DNA from: JAWKIW01 sp046331175
GTDB taxonomy: Bacteria > Actinomycetota > Acidimicrobiia > Acidimicrobiales > Acidimicrobilacustridaceae
Assembly: GCA_046331175.1 (NCBI GenBank)
Contig: JAXLRI010000005.1
Coordinates: forward strand, 124,001 to 188,000
Direction of reading: 5' to 3'
DNA length: 64,000 nt
Each line of letters starts with the position of its first letter. Positions within the stretch are counted from its first letter, which is position 1. The notes under the pieces are model-generated. The model saw only the letters and a list, made by a program, of their open reading frames with translations, did no database searches and was not told where the DNA came from. Shown here in pieces: positions 61,543 to 64,000 of the stretch. Position numbers and translations under genes: made by a program.

Positions 61543-62226
61543 ATGGTCGAGGGCCCAGCCGAGGACCCGCCCGGGGGCGAGCCCGCCGGCGCCGGGCGCG
61601 ACGAGCCGCCACGCCGCGGCGTGTGGTCGTCGCCGTGGTTGTGGACGGCGGTCGTCGTGGTGGTCCTCGGCGGCGCGCTGGTGGTGTCGCTCGTCGCCGG
61701 TCGTCCGCCGGATCCCAGCGCCGACGACCTCAGCGCGTTCTGCCCGGCGGTGCGGGCGTACTGGGAGGACACGCCGCTGCTCACGACGATCGACCTCGAC
61801 GGCACCCCCGACTACACCAGGGTGAAGGCCGATGCGGCGCGGCTGCGCCAGACCGCCCCGCCCTCGGTGGCCACGGACGTGGCCTCGGTCGCCGACGGCA
61901 TCGACGAGCTGGCCGACCGCCTCGCCGCGCTGGCGGCTCGCCAGCAGGCCCAGCCCGGATCCGTGCCCCTCGAGGAGGTGCAGGCCACCATCGAGCGGGC
62001 CGGTCGGGGCCGTGAGCGGGCATCGGACCGGCTGTCGACCTTCATCCAGCAGGGCTGTGGCATCGACCTCGCCGCCCCCCCGCCCACCTCGGCGCCCGTC
62101 GGCGGCCCGGGCTCGTCGGCGGGTCCCGGTCCGCCCGTCGGTCCGTCGGCCCCGACCACCACCGTCGTGCCCCGACCCGGGCAGGCCGGCCCACCGACGA
62201 TCACCACGCCGGCCACCGGTCGCTGA
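61543..62226 (+). CDS. Membrane-anchored exported protein
   Basis: 227 residues: Pro/Gly-rich cytoplasmic tail, one helix (WLWTAVVVVVLGGALVVSLV), then a ~120-residue helical exterior domain with Cys in LSAFCPAVRAYW and IQQGCGIDL, likely a disulfide, and a Pro/Thr/Gly tail. Typical of actinobacterial anchored proteins of unknown role. Confidence 0.7.
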   Translation: MVEGPAEDPPGGEPAGAGRDEPPRRGVWSSPWLWTAVVVVVLGGALVVSLVAGRPPDPSADDLSAFCPAVRAYWEDTPLLTTIDLDGTPDYTRVKADAARLRQTAPPSVATDVASVADGIDELADRLAALAARQQAQPGSVPLEEVQATIERAGRGRERASDRLSTFIQQGCGIDLAAPPPTSAPVGGPGSSAGPGPPVGPSAPTTTVVPRPGQAGPPTITTPATGR

Positions 62227-62321
62227 CCGCGCAGGCCCCGGCGCGGGGTGCGCCGTCGGCCGCGGCCCGATCCGCGCCCGGCTGCGCTCGACAGGGGGCC
62301 ACGGCGCGGGCGACACTGGTG

Positions 62322-62335
62322 TAGAACGTGTTCTC
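62322..62335. promoter_or_regulatory. KstR-like operator
   Basis: TAGAACGTGTTCTC matches TnnAACnnGTTnnA except at the last base; arms AGAAC and GTTCT are an inverted repeat with a 2-nt spacer. KstR-type TetR repressors control sterol and acyl-CoA genes. It lies 44 nt before the acyl-CoA dehydrogenase ATG. Confidence 0.5.
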
Positions 62336-62378
62336 GTTTCGCCGGGTCCGGCCCGGGCGACGTCCACGAGGGGGACGC

Positions 62379-63557
62379 ATGTACATCGGCTACTCCGACG
62401 AGCACGTGGCGCTGCGCCGCGAGCTCCGGGCCTACTACGACCAGCTCCTCACGCCCGAGATCGTCGACGAGCTCGCCCACAGCGAGGGCGTCGGACCGGT
62501 CGCCCGCCAGGTGGTGCGCCAGATGGCCGCCGACGGCTGGCTCGGCATCGGCTGGCCCACCGAGTACGGCGGCCAGGGCCGAGGCTTCATCGACCAGTTC
62601 ATCTTCTTCGACGAGTCGATGCGGGCCGGTGCGCCGGTGCCCATGCTCACCATCAACTCGGTGGCGCCCACGATCATGAAGTACGGGAGCCAGGCGCAGA
62701 AGGACTTCTTCCTGCCGAAGATCCTGGCCGGCGAGATCCACTTCTGCATCGGCTACACCGAGCCCGACGCCGGCACCGATCTCGCCTCGCTCAAGAGCCG
62801 GGCCGAGCGTGACGGCGACGAGTGGCTCATCAACGGCCAGAAGATCTTCACCTCGCTGGCCTCCGACGCCGACTACGTGTGGCTCGCCGTGCGGACCAAC
62901 CCCGAGGCCGCCCGCCACAAGGGCATCTCGATGATCATCGTCCCCACCGACACCCCCGGCTTCAAGGCCGTGCCGATCCAGAACTTCGGCAACTTCAACA
63001 CCAACTACACGTTCTACGAGGACGTGCGGGTGCCCTACGACAACATCGTGGGCGAGGAGGGCCAGGGCTGGCCGCTCATCATGGAGCAGCTCAACCACGA
63101 GCGGGTCACCCTCTGCTCGTCGGGGATCATGGAGCGGGCCCTCGACGACGTGCGCCGCTACGCCCAGCAGCACGTCCTGGCCGATGGTCGCCGCCTGGTC
63201 GACGAGCCGTGGGTCCAGCAGAACCTGGCCTGGGTCCACGCCCGGGTCGACGTCCTGCGGATGCTCAACTGGCAGGTGGCGTGGCACGCCGAGCGGGGCG
63301 ACGCCCTCGACCCGGCCGCCGCCTCGGCCGTGAAGGTGTTCGGCACCGAGTTCTACATGGAGGGCCTCGACAAGCTGCTCGAGGTCCTCGGCCCGGTGGC
63401 CTCCGTGCGCGACGGCTCGCCCGACGCCGTGCTGAAGGGCCGCATCGCCACCTACCTGCGGGGGCTGCACGTGCTCACCTTCGGCGGTGGCACCAACGAG
63501 CTCCAGCGCGACCTGATCGCCCTGTTCGGCCTCGGCCTCCCGCCCTCGCCCCGCTGA
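62379..63557 (+). CDS. Acyl-CoA dehydrogenase
   Basis: 392 residues. N-terminal helical domain (YSDEHVALRRELRAYYDQLL), FAD-binding FCIGYTEPDAGTDLASLKSR and WLINGQKIFTSLASDADYVW, C-terminal FGGGTNELQRDLIALFGLGL. The usual catalytic Glu of the C-terminal domain is not evident at the expected position, which would fit one half of a heteromeric enzyme. Start at 62379 (GAGGGGG 4 nt upstream) avoids an Arg-rich extension. Confidence 0.92.
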   Translation: MYIGYSDEHVALRRELRAYYDQLLTPEIVDELAHSEGVGPVARQVVRQMAADGWLGIGWPTEYGGQGRGFIDQFIFFDESMRAGAPVPMLTINSVAPTIMKYGSQAQKDFFLPKILAGEIHFCIGYTEPDAGTDLASLKSRAERDGDEWLINGQKIFTSLASDADYVWLAVRTNPEAARHKGISMIIVPTDTPGFKAVPIQNFGNFNTNYTFYEDVRVPYDNIVGEEGQGWPLIMEQLNHERVTLCSSGIMERALDDVRRYAQQHVLADGRRLVDEPWVQQNLAWVHARVDVLRMLNWQVAWHAERGDALDPAAASAVKVFGTEFYMEGLDKLLEVLGPVASVRDGSPDAVLKGRIATYLRGLHVLTFGGGTNELQRDLIALFGLGLPPSPR

Positions 63558-63672
63558 GCCACCGAGCCGCCGAGCCAGCAGCCAGCGTCGCCCGCCATCG
63601 GATCACCCGAACCCGGCGACCACCCCGACACCGACCCCATCGCCTGAACACCGACGCCGCCCGGAGACACCC

Positions 63673-64000
63673 ATGGACTTCGCCCTGACCGACGAGCAGC
63701 AGGCCATCGTCGACCTCGCCACCCAGATCCTCACCGACCTGTGCGCCCCCGAGACGCTGCGCGAGGTCGAGTCCGGGGCCGACTGGTTCCACCGCGACCT
63801 GTGGCGCGAGCTGGCCAAGGCCGAGCTGCTCGGCATCGTGCTGCCGGAGGCCGACGGTGGCGGAGGGTTCGGCTTCCTCGAGGCCGCCCTGCTGCTCGAG
63901 GCCGCCGGCAAGGCGGTGGCCCCGGTGCCGCTGAGCTCCACCCTGGTGGGGGCGATGGCCATCGCCGCGCACGGCCGCGACGAGCTGCGGGCTCGGTGGC
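63673..64000 (+). CDS. Second acyl-CoA dehydrogenase, truncated by window end
   Basis: 109 residues visible: MDFALTDEQQAIVDLATQIL, ADWFHRDLWRELAKAELLGI, VLPEADGGGGFGFLEAALLL, an acyl-CoA dehydrogenase N-terminal domain. It follows the first dehydrogenase by 115 nt. Adjacent pairs of this kind form alpha2-beta2 enzymes in actinobacterial sterol side-chain breakdown. Confidence 0.88.
   Translation, partial: MDFALTDEQQAIVDLATQILTDLCAPETLREVESGADWFHRDLWRELAKAELLGIVLPEADGGGGFGFLEAALLLEAAGKAVAPVPLSSTLVGAMAIAAHGRDELRARW

Overview
The window is very GC-rich, with dense, mostly short-spaced genes, GTG starts, DUF222/HNH, DUF2252, TetR and HxlR families, Tat and lipoprotein signals, and -10 boxes of the form TAnnnT set 6-7 nt before start codons. 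Together these point to an actinobacterium. The mix (group 3b [NiFe] hydrogenase, paired acyl-CoA dehydrogenases, MMPL transporter, DUF1989/biotin carboxylase operon) would suit the class Acidimicrobiia, but that placement is inference. No CRISPR array, insertion sequence, prophage or rRNA was seen.

Layout. 0-17.6 kb is mostly housekeeping: a truncated gene, tRNA-Gly(GCC), an HNH endonuclease, a divergent HxlR regulator/membrane protein pair, an exported acetoacetate-decarboxylase-like lipoprotein next to a TetR regulator, a serine hydrolase, a class III CoA-transferase, a Tat-signal gene broken by an in-frame TGA, a carboxylesterase, purK-(48-codon ORF)-purE, tRNA-Cys(GCA), a MerR-MMPL operon, tRNA-Val(GAC) and a YccF protein. 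A thiolase-like gene (17.8-19.3 kb) faces a decayed alpha/beta hydrolase (19.3-19.8 kb).

19.9-29.7 kb is one uninterrupted operon for a cytoplasmic group 3b NAD(P)-linked [NiFe] hydrogenase: HyhB, a lone cyclic-nucleotide domain, HyhG, HyhS, HyhL, then a single open frame fusing the maturation protease to HypF, then HypC, HypD and HypE. HypA and HypB are absent here. A DUF2252 protein and a secreted GH10 glycoside hydrolase follow.

33.5-60.9 kb is a nitrogen-scavenging island. On the minus strand lie two DUF1989 proteins, a 1191-residue urea/guanidine-type biotin carboxylase and an allophanate hydrolase, all overlapping by 1-4 nt. This gene set now reads better as guanidine than urea degradation. 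Divergent from it are a TetR regulator, a Rieske oxygenase, an unknown beta-rich protein, a creatininase-family amidohydrolase, a GlnT-type glutamine synthetase, a PuuD-type gamma-glutamyl hydrolase, an SDR, a complete Dpp/Opp-type ABC transporter with a fused double ATPase, and a 2-oxoglutarate/Fe(II) oxygenase. After small uncertain genes come allantoinase, a metallo-beta-lactamase-fold hydrolase and two M20 deacylases on the minus strand. A shared palindrome, TTTCGA-N7-TCGAAA, occurs exactly twice, with one-mismatch variants at two more places in this island, suggesting a local regulon.

The right end carries two small genes and a pair of acyl-CoA dehydrogenases (the second cut by the window edge) behind a KstR-like box. 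The strongest leads are the palindrome-linked guanidine/amine island, the protease-HypF fusion, the widespread leaderless promoter signature, the TGA-interrupted Tat signal peptide and the overlapping mini-ORF between purK and purE.
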